From the IMG/VR virus record IMGVR_UViG_3300049048_000052, positions 150,643 through 214,642 of that record: a stretch of DNA of 64,000 nt. The stretch is one strand, 5' to 3'. Under the pieces are notes generated by a model, which saw nothing but the letters and a program-made list of their open reading frames with translations, was not told the DNA's origin and did no database searches. The DNA comes from a virus. Position 1 is the first letter of the stretch, and each line of letters begins with the position of its first letter. Below, piece after piece: positions 25,663 to 33,943 of the stretch. Position numbers and translations under genes: made by a program.

Positions 25663-26375
25663 GATACGCACTTATAGCTGATGTACATGGCTGTTATAAC
25701 CAATTAATAATAGCACTTAAGTATCTAGGGTTTTATAGAGATGAGGAGGGTACCTGGACCACTAATGGTAAGTACTTCGTTATTTCATTAGGAGACCTTA
25801 ATGATTATAGACACAAGGAAGGTCTAGAGAAGTCTAGTTCTATAGGTTGTATTAATACAATGATGCAGCTAAATCAACTAGGCTGGTCAGAGACCGTTAA
25901 CTCTAATCACCAGGATAAGTTTGTCCGTTGGCTTAGGGGTAATAGGGTAACTACTACCTGGGGTCTAGAACATACTGTTGAGGAGTTCAAGAGGTATGCC
26001 TCTGAAGGCACTAGGGAGGAGGTTAGGCAAAGACTACTTAAGTGGCTTGAGTGTAGACCTAATTACTATTACTTTGAGGAGGATGGTAAGAAGTATGTGG
26101 CAGCACATGCTTATTACTCACCCAATACACCTAATAAGGAACCTAAGCAGGCTAAGGATATATCTATATATGGACCTAGAGTAGGTGGTGGTTCTAATCA
26201 GCGTGCTGAGTGGTGGAAGTATCAGGCGCCTCATGACCGGTTTGTTATAGTGGGTCACTATCATGAAACATGGTTCCTTGAGGGATCCGCTGGTATAGAT
26301 GGGGGTGCAGGAGAGGGAGGACCTCTTAATATCTACATACCCTCTACCAAGGAACTGATAAGTATAGAATACTAA
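25659..26375 (+). CDS. Pnkp-type calcineurin-like RNA phosphatase
   Basis: 238-aa binuclear metallophosphoesterase. Ordered metal motifs: DVHG (8-11), GDLND, SNHQDKFVRWLRG (the NHE.KL.R.LRG block of bacterial Pnkp), AHAYY and GHYHET. Bacterial Pnkp joins kinase, this phosphatase and a ligase domain in one chain; here the three activities are separate overlapping genes. Expected role: removal of 2',3'-cyclic or 3'-phosphate from cleaved RNA. Start at ATG 25659 behind AGGGGA; upstream in-frame codons are ignored. Confidence 0.8.
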   Translation: MRYALIADVHGCYNQLIIALKYLGFYRDEEGTWTTNGKYFVISLGDLNDYRHKEGLEKSSSIGCINTMMQLNQLGWSETVNSNHQDKFVRWLRGNRVTTTWGLEHTVEEFKRYASEGTREEVRQRLLKWLECRPNYYYFEEDGKKYVAAHAYYSPNTPNKEPKQAKDISIYGPRVGGGSNQRAEWWKYQAPHDRFVIVGHYHETWFLEGSAGIDGGAGEGGPLNIYIPSTKELISIEY

Positions 26376-26416
26376 TTATTGATTTTATTTATTGTTTACA
26401 TTCAGGAACTATATGT

Positions 26417-26965
26417 ATGAATCCATATGAATTAATGGTGGTATTAGGTAGCACAGCTATGGCTTCTGTGGTAGAAGATGCCAGTATAAAACTATGCGAA
26501 GAAGAGTGGGGTAAATGGGTAATAGAGGGGTTTTATAAGGACACTCCGCTTCTAATCAGGTTAAATTGCTTAGAAGAAGTAGAATTTAACCTACCACTTA
26601 TTACCTGTGATAGTACCTTGTCTGAGTCTATATTAACTCCCTTATTAATAAGTTGTGATGGTCTGTCTGGCACTATAGGTATATGTAGATCTTATAGCGA
26701 TGCAGTCTTTCTTTGCTACAAAGTATCGGCCCTATTTGATTTGAGTGATAAGGAAGATTATGTGGCCATAGCTACGACTATTAAATCTGAGTATTTAGCT
26801 ATTCGTGGTAGGTTTAAATCTATAAGAAAGATGATGGGCGCACTCAATAAGAGTACGGATGAGCCTACTAGTAAAGCTCCTACTCCAGTTGCTTTTAGTC
26901 TAGATAGTCTTAATAAAATGTTTGATACAGATAATAAAGAAGAGCAAGAAGACGATGAAGTTTAA
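26417..26965 (+). CDS. Hypothetical protein
   Basis: Unrecognised 182-aa protein with an acidic C-terminus (DTDNKEEQEDDEV) after a Pro/Thr/Ser linker, and Cys residues in the beta-rich middle. Preceded by an ATTGATT-containing intergenic segment. It overlaps the clamp gene by 11 nt. The acidic tail and coupling to a clamp suggest a replication accessory, unproven. Confidence 0.55.
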   Translation: MNPYELMVVLGSTAMASVVEDASIKLCEEEWGKWVIEGFYKDTPLLIRLNCLEEVEFNLPLITCDSTLSESILTPLLISCDGLSGTIGICRSYSDAVFLCYKVSALFDLSDKEDYVAIATTIKSEYLAIRGRFKSIRKMMGALNKSTDEPTSKAPTPVAFSLDSLNKMFDTDNKEEQEDDEV

Positions 26966-28106
26966 TGTAGAAGATATCGCTACTTATAAGAGAGTGGTGG
27001 CTGCTGTAGCTAGTCTAACTAGTAGTAAGATCAATAGTCCTATCGAGCAGTGTGTTAAGGTAGAGGCTACTAAAAGGGGTGTGACCTTAACTGCTTTAGA
27101 GAGTGATTCTCATTGTATGAGTGTCACCGTACCTGCCATGGTTCAGGAAGAGGGTGTGGTATATATATTAGGCTCTAAGCTTAATGGTATGACCAAGAAG
27201 TTAACACCTAAGGCAGTTCTAGCTGTAACACTAGCTAATAACAATCTGATATATAAGTTACCTATCTTAGGTGCTATAAGTGAATCTATATTTCATGATC
27301 AGGCTGGCTTTAAGCAATCTATAGTAACTCTTAAAGATAATGAGTTTACGGATTTGTTAGGAGGATCTGATCTATTACCCTCCTTACTCAGGAGTATATG
27401 TTCATCAGTCTTTGCTAATAAGAATGTATTAATGAAGACTGATGTTAATAAGGTCTTTATGTACTCTCAGTTCAGTGAGACTGGATACATTAAGTATGTC
27501 CTCCCTGCTATATGCGGTGAGCAGTGTGCTATTTACTTGTCTCCTAATCTACTGAGGATGGCCTCCTCGTTGGGTGAGGAATTAGATGTTTATTATAATA
27601 AGGCTAATAAGGTCCTAAGATTTAAATGTGATGATAGTGTGCTAACTGTTAAGGGGGACACCCTAGATAGTAAGAGTCACATTGTTGTAGATAGTCTATT
27701 GGATCTAGCACCGGTGGGTGAGGCCGTAGTTAATCATGCCGACCTCACCTCAGCCCTTAACTGGCAAAGTTATGGTGCTGGTGTAGGTCAGGGTGTTGAA
27801 CTAGATGTTAAGGATGGTAATCTGATAGTCCGTAGCAATAAAACTGATAATCCTGCTAGCATTGGTTGTGATCAGGATGTAGGATTCCAGGCTATTAATG
27901 TACCCTTAGTATCCTTAGTTACTGCCCTTAAAGCTATAGGCAATTCTAAGAACGCAGTCCTTATGGTTAATAGTGTGAGCCTAGAGGAGAGAGTCCATAA
28001 GGTTGGGGATATGGAGATAAAACTCCTATCGATATCCCCGGCTGATGATGTGGATACTCTGGGTAGAGCATTGATATACGAACAAGTAAGATCTAGTAAT
28101 AAGTAA
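26955..28106 (+). CDS. Putative DNA polymerase sliding clamp (DnaN-like)
   Basis: 383 aa from ATG 26955. The start MKFNVEDIATYKRVVAAVAS, then EQCVKVEATKRGVTLTALES and MSVTVPA, follow the beta-clamp pattern of repeated beta-alpha-beta domains; length matches DnaN (about 366-380 aa). Later copies of the pattern include VGEAVVNHADLTSALNWQ and INVPLVSLVTALKAI. Upstream of dut and the clamp loader, it completes a replisome. Divergent, so a fold search should confirm. Confidence 0.55.
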   Translation: MKFNVEDIATYKRVVAAVASLTSSKINSPIEQCVKVEATKRGVTLTALESDSHCMSVTVPAMVQEEGVVYILGSKLNGMTKKLTPKAVLAVTLANNNLIYKLPILGAISESIFHDQAGFKQSIVTLKDNEFTDLLGGSDLLPSLLRSICSSVFANKNVLMKTDVNKVFMYSQFSETGYIKYVLPAICGEQCAIYLSPNLLRMASSLGEELDVYYNKANKVLRFKCDDSVLTVKGDTLDSKSHIVVDSLLDLAPVGEAVVNHADLTSALNWQSYGAGVGQGVELDVKDGNLIVRSNKTDNPASIGCDQDVGFQAINVPLVSLVTALKAIGNSKNAVLMVNSVSLEERVHKVGDMEIKLLSISPADDVDTLGRALIYEQVRSSNK

Positions 28107-28112
28107 GAATAT

Positions 28113-28529
28113 ATGATGAACTTTATAAAAACTATTCAATGGGTGGCCTTACCTCATTGCCCACAGGGGCAACTAATTAAACCAGGGGACCCTACGGATG
28201 CTGGTTATGATATCAAGGCAGCTAAGGATATGATTATCCGGCCCTTTGTTGAGCTTCCCTTTGAGTGGGAGAGCATAGGTAATATCAAGGATAAGGATCC
28301 TGAGTTCGTGGATGAGCTTAGAGCAATGGATGAGAGGAGACCTAAATTCTATGATATTAAAATAGATGAGGATGGTAATATCCTACGTCAAAAGTTCAAG
28401 CCTCAGTTGGTCCCCACAGGTATTAAGTTACAGCCTAAGGATCTAATGTGGTGTGGTATCTATAATAGATCAGGTAATCCTGGTAAGTACAATTATGCCT
28501 TAGCTAATAGTGTAGGTGTTATAGACTTT
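28113..28529 (+). CDS. dut: dUTPase, exon 1
   Basis: N-terminal exon of a trimeric dUTPase, which hydrolyses dUTP to dUMP. Motif I is DAGYDIKAA, and motif II/III regions are VPTGIKLQ and YNRSGNPGKYNYALANSVGV followed by ID. An insert of about 45 residues (RPFVELPFEWESIGNIKDKD and on) separates motifs I and II. Joining T28529 to A29426 gives SVGVIDFKYGNEL, matching GVIDxDYxGE. Exons of 417 and 183 nt give 199 aa. Unspliced, the frame stops at 28539-28541. Confidence 0.9.
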
Positions 28530-29425
28530 GAACAACAATAACCACTATGTTAGTTGTATAGACTAGTTATAGTTTATGTATTAGCTTATGCAACTAAATT
28601 GTGTTATATGTGAATCTAGTTTCGAGAGATATGGTAAACAAGCTCTGACAGCTAAGACCTGTTCCAGGGAGTGTATGGGAGTTTATCTTAGGGCTCCTAA
28701 GGATCTTACCTGTGATTACTGTGGCACTTCCTTTCATGTAAAAGTTAGCCGAGTACAAAGATACAAGAGGACTCTTGGTCTGTTTTGTTCTAGGTACTGT
28801 GCTAGTCAAGCTAAAAAGGAAGCTTACTTAGGAGAGCTCAATCCTAACTTTAGGAATGTAGGTAAGGAAAATGGATACCTTGTAGACTACAAACCTGGGG
28901 AGAAAAGGATTATGTCGCATAGAAGAGTGGTCAAAGAGTACCTAGAGATAGCCAATATACCTAAAGGTTATGAGGTTCATCATAGGGATTGCGATAAGAC
29001 TAATAATAATGTGGGAAACCTAGCATTATTAAGTAAGTCAGATCATTGGTGGTTACATAAAAACTACGGTATAGATGCCCTCTCTGCAATTATTAGAGGG
29101 GCTGTAGCTCTAGATGTAGCCGCTACCTGGTCTTCAGATCCTAATAGAGCTCTGAGTCTATTGAAACTAGATATAACTAAACAACTTGAAGTCTTTAAAC
29201 TGGGTGAATTCGGTGAAAGTCCTGAAGAGGGTAACGCCGATCCAAGCTATTCCTAGCTAGAAGGGAATAGAAGGAGTAGAGCATAGAAGGTGAGTAGCTA
29301 ACAATAATCCTTCCACGAGCGCCCAGCTTCTATATGAATGTAGAAGATGACATATGCCGAGCTACGTTTATAACATAATGAAGACGTAGAACTAGGGGAT
29401 AAAAAGCCCCTAGGATAACATAATG
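28530..29425 (+). mobile_element. Group I-like intron in dut carrying an HNH gene
   Basis: 896-nt intron placed by protein junction. The 3' part folds as expected for a group I core: GCATA 29281-29285 with TATGC 29353-29357 (P7 candidate), GAAGG/CCTTC (29286-29290, 29309-29313), P8 CTTCTA/TAGAAG (29327-29346), and two P9-like hairpins at 29362-29389 and 29392-29413. It ends AACATAATG, close to the thyX intron end AACATAACTG. ATAACATAATGAAG occurs twice (29370 and 29415), so the 3' site could be ambiguous. The P7 is not the canonical phage sequence. Confidence 0.75.
28588..29256 (+). CDS. Intron-encoded HNH homing endonuclease
   Basis: 222-aa enzyme inside the dut intron. Two N-terminal zinc-ribbon pairs (CVIC, CDYC, with CSREC and CSRYC partners), then an HNH_3 segment: RIMSHRRVVKEYL, EVHHRDCDKTNNNVGNLALL, and HWWLHKN. 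Its end NADPSYS resembles the thyX-intron enzyme. It probably drives intron homing into intronless dut. Confidence 0.85.
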   Translation: MQLNCVICESSFERYGKQALTAKTCSRECMGVYLRAPKDLTCDYCGTSFHVKVSRVQRYKRTLGLFCSRYCASQAKKEAYLGELNPNFRNVGKENGYLVDYKPGEKRIMSHRRVVKEYLEIANIPKGYEVHHRDCDKTNNNVGNLALLSKSDHWWLHKNYGIDALSAIIRGAVALDVAATWSSDPNRALSLLKLDITKQLEVFKLGEFGESPEEGNADPSYS

Positions 29426-29608
29426 AAGTACGGTAATGAGTTATTCGTTCTTATGCATGCTATATGGGCCCCTACAATAATCAGCAGGGGTGAGAGGATT
29501 GCTCAACTTATTCCTATGACTCAGATGCCCCTTGAGCTGAGGGAAATGTATCCTGATGAGGAGTTCACCAATGAAAGAGGTGGATTTAACTCTACAGGCT
29601 TATTCTAA
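29426..29608 (+). CDS. dut: dUTPase, exon 2
   Basis: C-terminal exon, 61 codons including the stop. It carries motif IV RGERIAQLI and motif V RGGFNSTG (family: RGxxGFGSTG), the flexible arm that closes the active site. An ATG at 29423 can open the same frame, but without exon 1 it would lack motifs I-III, so it is read as an exon. Confidence 0.9.
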   Translation, partial: KYGNELFVLMHAIWAPTIISRGERIAQLIPMTQMPLELREMYPDEEFTNERGGFNSTGLF

Positions 29609-29627
29609 CTATTAAATAAAAGGAGAT

Positions 29628-29654
29628 GACTGGTACTCTTTTACAGTACCAGTC
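29628..29654 (+). terminator. Hairpin, possible terminator
   Basis: Perfect 10-bp stem GACTGGTACT/AGTACCAGTC with loop CTTTTAC, after dut and 10 nt before the next start. There is no T-run after it, so it may be attenuating rather than terminating. Confidence 0.5.
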
Positions 29655-29663
29655 AATTAAACT

Positions 29664-30344
29664 ATGGTTTACTTTAGAATTAAGGATTTAGATCTTAGGT
29701 GCAAGAGATGTAACCTAAGTACAGGCCAGTCAATCTTTGGTCAGGCAGAAGTCCCGTTAGATGATGTCTGTCTAGCAGTTATATCTGCATATCCTGGTAA
29801 AGAAGAGCTTAAACAGAATATTAGTCTGGCTCCTATAGAGAAAGGATTCAATGCTGGTAAGTTCTTTAGGCTATCTATAAGTGCTACTTTTGATAATGAT
29901 GATAGGATACCTGAGACCTATAAACCCTTTATAAAGAAAGTCTTTATTACTAATGCTATTAAATGCAGTCCTGCTAAGGGTGGAGTTAAACCACCTAATA
30001 TAGCTAAGTGTAGAGATTGGTTAGAAATGGAGATGAGGTCCTTACCTCCTAATGTCCCTATATTGTTAGCTGCTAGTGAGGCAGTTAAGAGTATATTGGG
30101 ATCAGATCAGGGTCTCTATACTAATAGGAGAAAGACTGAGCTTACATGGGAAGGTCACCCTCTAGTGGTTACATTCAATCCTATTGAACCTCTGAGGTAT
30201 GCCCTAGAAACCCAAGTGGGGGATAGTGACAAGTTCACCTTCTGGAAACCCGTTCCTTATGGTGAGATGCGCTGGCACTACATGAATGACCTCGAACTAA
30301 TCAAGACGTTTGTAATTAGATATCTGGAAAGTAAGCATGGCTAA
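29664..30344 (+). CDS. Family 4-like uracil-DNA glycosylase
   Basis: 226 aa. Four cysteines at the family 4 spacing: CKRC near residue 13-16, then KC...14 residues...C (KCSPAKGGVKPPNIAKC), ligating a 4Fe-4S cluster. SAYPGKEE replaces the usual GEAPG.ED; FITNAIKCSP matches ITN.VKC.P, and TFNPIEPLR stands for the TYHP motif. It removes uracil from DNA, consistent with a dUTPase next door. The altered active motifs may change substrate range. Confidence 0.75.
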   Translation: MVYFRIKDLDLRCKRCNLSTGQSIFGQAEVPLDDVCLAVISAYPGKEELKQNISLAPIEKGFNAGKFFRLSISATFDNDDRIPETYKPFIKKVFITNAIKCSPAKGGVKPPNIAKCRDWLEMEMRSLPPNVPILLAASEAVKSILGSDQGLYTNRRKTELTWEGHPLVVTFNPIEPLRYALETQVGDSDKFTFWKPVPYGEMRWHYMNDLELIKTFVIRYLESKHG

Positions 30345-30684
30345 GACAAAGGTAAAAGAGGCTACCATTAATCCTAATGGTAGAGTTATGCGTACCGAGA
30401 TCATTGTGGTAGGAAATATAGATTTCACCCTAATAATGATGGAAGGCATGGTGGTACCTGGGGGTAAGGATCTAAATCCTGTTGCTTTTGTACAAGGACC
30501 TGGCACCTTTGCTGGCTTCTCATTCCCGGAATGTAAAGCAATGAGGCCTGGTAAGCGAGGTAAGGAAGTAGAACAAAGCATTAGTGCCTATGAGGCTACC
30601 AGGGATAGGGCTGTAGATTATATCAATAAGATAGGAAGAAGTATAAATGAGCCTGGCAAACCAACAGAGACCGACGAAGCTTAG
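30337..30684 (+). CDS. Hypothetical protein
   Basis: Unrecognised 115-aa protein. The start overlaps the glycosylase stop (ATGGCTAA) and its end overlaps the clamp-loader gene by 38 nt. Beta-rich N-terminus (TEIIVVGNIDFTLIMMEGMV), then a Gly/Pro loop, and a charged helical end. Linked by context to DNA metabolism only. Confidence 0.6.
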   Translation: MAKTKVKEATINPNGRVMRTEIIVVGNIDFTLIMMEGMVVPGGKDLNPVAFVQGPGTFAGFSFPECKAMRPGKRGKEVEQSISAYEATRDRAVDYINKIGRSINEPGKPTETDEA

Positions 30685-31891
30685 TGCCTATGTTGGTCAA
30701 GGTAATGATAGTGGAGGTCATGTGGACTACATCAAGGCGGTCATATCAAGAGGTATGACCCCAGGGGCTATGTGGCTCACGGGTCCGCCTGGAAGTGGTA
30801 AGAGTACCTTAGCTAGGTTAATAGCTGCGGCTACCCTATGTCCCAATAGAAAGCAGGGTGAATATGAACCCTGTGGAGAGTGTGATGTATGTAAAGGTGA
30901 TAACACTGATAACATAACGCACTATGTGGTTAGGGATGCTACTGAAGTAAAAGAGGTGTTCCAACAGCTTATTGATCAGGCTTACAGTGCTCCTCATAGT
31001 ACTACTGATAGACCTGATCAGTTGAGAAGGTTTATTATTGTTGACGAATTACAGAACGCCAGTAAACAAAGTATTAGTATGTTATTGGACCCACTTGAGT
31101 TTGGTCCTCCAACTACTACCTGGATACTGGTTAGTATGGACCCAGATAAGCTGGATCCTATAGTAAGGGATGCTATCGAGTCTAGATGTAAAGAGATAAA
31201 CCTTAACAAGTTATCTGTATCTGATATAAAAGATACTATGACTAAGGCCTATCCAGATTTAGATGAGAGTGGCGCCCTGGCTATCGCTAGACTATCTAAC
31301 GGTAATATGAGACGTGCCTGGTCTGTACTAGAGATGTACATGACCACTAAGCATATGTCCGATATAACTGAGGCGGTGGTACTTGGAGATCGAGCAGGAG
31401 GGGCCTCTAGGAATAAGAGGAAGATCTTATGGGATTTAATGAAAGATCAACGTAATGTAAGTAAGGTAAGGGATCTCGTAGATTCTTGGACGGCTAAGGC
31501 CGATCCTGAATCTGTAGCTCAACTTCTAATAGAGGACATACTTAGGGATCATATAAAGGATCCTGTTTGTCTAAGGTTATTGGCAAGCTTATCTCGTTGG
31601 ATCTCTGATAAGCATAAGGCCCCGCTGTCCACTTACTTCGTGTTACATGTCTATGACCGGCAAATAAGAGGAGAAGTCCCTGAGAATGTTGATCTTCCTA
31701 AGATAGAGGACTTTCCTACAACAGTAGGAGTTCTGGCTACTGTGGATCAACCCAGTCCTGGTCTTGAGGATAGGGTAAACGCTAAGATATCTCAGTTATG
31801 CAGTGCTCTGTCTAAGATGCAATTGGGTAATAAAAGAGATGGCTTAGAGCTGCCAATGTCCTTTGCAGAGTTAATGGAGAAGTACGGGTGA
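30647..31891 (+). CDS. Clamp-loader AAA+ ATPase (DnaX-like)
   Basis: 414-aa AAA+ protein. Walker A TGPPGSGKST, a DnaX-type four-Cys zinc site (CPN...CGECDVC), Walker B FIIVDELQNA, sensor 1 region WILVSMDP, and the ESRC motif whose Arg acts in trans. C-terminal helical collar domain follows. It loads the sliding clamp onto primed DNA. Its TGA overlaps the GTG of the next gene, implying co-translation of loader subunits. Confidence 0.85.
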   Translation: MSLANQQRPTKLSAYVGQGNDSGGHVDYIKAVISRGMTPGAMWLTGPPGSGKSTLARLIAAATLCPNRKQGEYEPCGECDVCKGDNTDNITHYVVRDATEVKEVFQQLIDQAYSAPHSTTDRPDQLRRFIIVDELQNASKQSISMLLDPLEFGPPTTTWILVSMDPDKLDPIVRDAIESRCKEINLNKLSVSDIKDTMTKAYPDLDESGALAIARLSNGNMRRAWSVLEMYMTTKHMSDITEAVVLGDRAGGASRNKRKILWDLMKDQRNVSKVRDLVDSWTAKADPESVAQLLIEDILRDHIKDPVCLRLLASLSRWISDKHKAPLSTYFVLHVYDRQIRGEVPENVDLPKIEDFPTTVGVLATVDQPSPGLEDRVNAKISQLCSALSKMQLGNKRDGLELPMSFAELMEKYG

Positions 31892-32748
31892 TATATGTAA
31901 CTGACTCCCCCATAAGTCTATTAACCTATTATGTATTAGACACCTGGAAGAGGAAGCCTAAGATAATTAGGGAGGCCAATGAGGTAGATGTTAGAGCGGC
32001 TTGTATCTCAATGGGAGGTATAGGAGATAGTCTAGACGCTATGGAACAATCTATACACATCCTTGAGTACAAGTCTAAGAAGATACCCTTTTTAGAGGAA
32101 CATGGAGTCTTTAACACTACCTATATATGGCTGTCGGAGTTAAATGATAGTTGGGATGACTACATAAAAGAGTGGAAGCATATAGAGTATCTTAAGTTAA
32201 GTCCTAATCTCTATAAGAAGAATGTGGATGCTCTATCTTCAATATTCACTAGGGATGGTCTGGAATACTTTTGGTATAAACTATGCCTAAAAAGGTTTGA
32301 TCAGAATCCATTAAAGTGGAATATAGAGTTAAGTTCTCTCCTGGTTAAATTCTCCATAAGTAAGGAGAGGTTTACTGAGGATATGCTTAAGTCTATATAT
32401 GATAAGTCAGAGGGTAACAGCTCTTACCTATCTAACATTGGTACAGACTTAGGTACCCAAGTACTAAGGGATATGGATAAATCAGAACTATGGACTATGT
32501 TCATAGGATCAGATTCCAGGCCCCCGGCACTCTATGGATATCTGATGGGTAGATGCCCAGATCTCTGGACCTATGTATCCATCCTAAGAGAGGCGGTAAT
32601 AGATGGTGCTACTGACCTAAGAGTAGGCGCTATCATAATGAATGAAGGGTTTATCCGTCTAGGATTAATCCGTAAGTTTAAGACTATTGATATTGATTGT
32701 AGAGACAGTTTTAGTTTAGAAAGCTATAGGAATTTGATATATGAGTAG
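31888..32748 (+). CDS. Hypothetical protein, possible second clamp-loader subunit
   Basis: 286 aa, GTG start overlapping the DnaX-like stop (GTGA). Mostly helical, Trp/Tyr-rich, with no P-loop. N-terminus YVTDSPISLLTYYVLDTWKR could begin a Rossmann-like AAA fold lacking ATPase motifs, as in delta (HolA) or T4 gp62-type small subunits. Position between the loader and SSB-like gene fits this. No direct motif. Confidence 0.45.
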   Translation: MIYVTDSPISLLTYYVLDTWKRKPKIIREANEVDVRAACISMGGIGDSLDAMEQSIHILEYKSKKIPFLEEHGVFNTTYIWLSELNDSWDDYIKEWKHIEYLKLSPNLYKKNVDALSSIFTRDGLEYFWYKLCLKRFDQNPLKWNIELSSLLVKFSISKERFTEDMLKSIYDKSEGNSSYLSNIGTDLGTQVLRDMDKSELWTMFIGSDSRPPALYGYLMGRCPDLWTYVSILREAVIDGATDLRVGAIIMNEGFIRLGLIRKFKTIDIDCRDSFSLESYRNLIYE

Positions 32749-33865
32749 TATTGTTAAAGGCGGCGGTGAGTTTGATGCTAATGCTTATCTAGAGCTAGCA
32801 GCCAGCCTCAATATACCTTTGGATGATGGGCATGGTGAACTGTTAGAGGGAGAATCTAATAGTTATACAGCATTTCCCGTACCCGAAGGAGTAAGAAAGG
32901 TAGTAGATGCTTATAAGAAAGATACTATCGAATGGAATATACCTGGTCAGACTTCTGAGTTCAAAGAGAAGTTCTACAGAGTAATTGCAGGTGAGCAAGT
33001 AGAATACGGTGCTCCACTTGAAATAGGTGGTATCATCGTTGGCTATACACAAAGAGATCATCTGGCCCATTATGACGGCGAGAACCTAAATGTAGAGTGC
33101 TCCGTTATTGGTTATAAACATCCTCAGGATGGTCTCATCAAAGAGCTGCCTCCTATCCCCTATAAGAATAAGTATGCTTGGGTTGATAAGAAGTTAGACA
33201 GGATGACGCCTGATCCTATGGTGGAGCGCCTTGGTCTTGTAGGTTCCCGTAAGATGACTTGTGAGGAATGTATCCGTTGTGGTATGTCCTTCAAGGATGT
33301 TGAGGTCAAGAATGGCGATAAGATAGAAACTAAGACTATCGAGTGTGAGCCTAGAGGCCAACTGCTAATTGCAGTTAGCGAACTGACTAAGATCAACATT
33401 AAGAAGAGTCCTGTTAAGGGGCAAGAGCCTATTGAAGAAAGAAGCTCTATGTCTATCTATGATCTAGTGGATGAGGATGGTAATCCTTTTACTAAGCCTC
33501 TCCTGGTTTGTCTCCCTATGTCTAAGTCCTTTATTAGAGGGGCATTCAAGTCAGGCATCGTAGGTTATGCAGACTATATTAGAAACTTAGAGAAGAATCA
33601 TAAGAATAGTCCTCAAAAGAATGTGATATTCAACTTCACTACTATTAGAATGAGGAAGGCTGAGGGTGGCGTTATATTCCAACCTCACTTCCAATCTTAT
33701 GGTGTACCATCTACGGATGATATCAAGGCGGCAGTAAACAGCTATCAGAAACCTGTTAGATCTGCCATGCCCTTGGCTCTTCCTAGTGTTTCTGTTGTAG
33801 CTAACTATGAGAATAGTGATAATGGTTACAGCGGTAACAATGATTATGAAGATAGCCCATTCTAG
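32741..33865 (+). CDS. Putative single-stranded DNA-binding protein
   Basis: 374 aa. Possible zinc-binding CEECIRCGM near residue 175, beta-rich core, and an acidic tail ending NDYEDSPF, like the DDxxPF tips with which SSB proteins recruit partners. It resembles T4 gp32 in plan (core with zinc plus acidic tail) but not in sequence. It overlaps the preceding gene by 8 nt and is followed by a terminator. Confidence 0.5.
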   Translation: MSSIVKGGGEFDANAYLELAASLNIPLDDGHGELLEGESNSYTAFPVPEGVRKVVDAYKKDTIEWNIPGQTSEFKEKFYRVIAGEQVEYGAPLEIGGIIVGYTQRDHLAHYDGENLNVECSVIGYKHPQDGLIKELPPIPYKNKYAWVDKKLDRMTPDPMVERLGLVGSRKMTCEECIRCGMSFKDVEVKNGDKIETKTIECEPRGQLLIAVSELTKINIKKSPVKGQEPIEERSSMSIYDLVDEDGNPFTKPLLVCLPMSKSFIRGAFKSGIVGYADYIRNLEKNHKNSPQKNVIFNFTTIRMRKAEGGVIFQPHFQSYGVPSTDDIKAAVNSYQKPVRSAMPLALPSVSVVANYENSDNGYSGNNDYEDSPF

Positions 33866-33893
33866 ATAAACTATTTATTTAGGTTGTAAGATA

Positions 33894-33917
33894 AAAGGGG
33901 ACCATAAGGTCCCCTTT
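33894..33917 (+). terminator. Rho-independent terminator
   Basis: Perfect stem AAAGGGGACC/GGTCCCCTTT with loop ATAA, ending in TTT. It closes the clamp-loader/SSB unit. Same GGGGACC stem as other terminators in this window. Confidence 0.85.
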
Positions 33918-33943
33918 ACTATAGTTAATTGATTATATTGATT

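Noticed and set aside
29423-29608. An independent 61-aa gene starting at ATG 29423
   Set aside because: It encodes only dUTPase motifs IV and V and completes exon 1 exactly; the ATG straddles the intron end.
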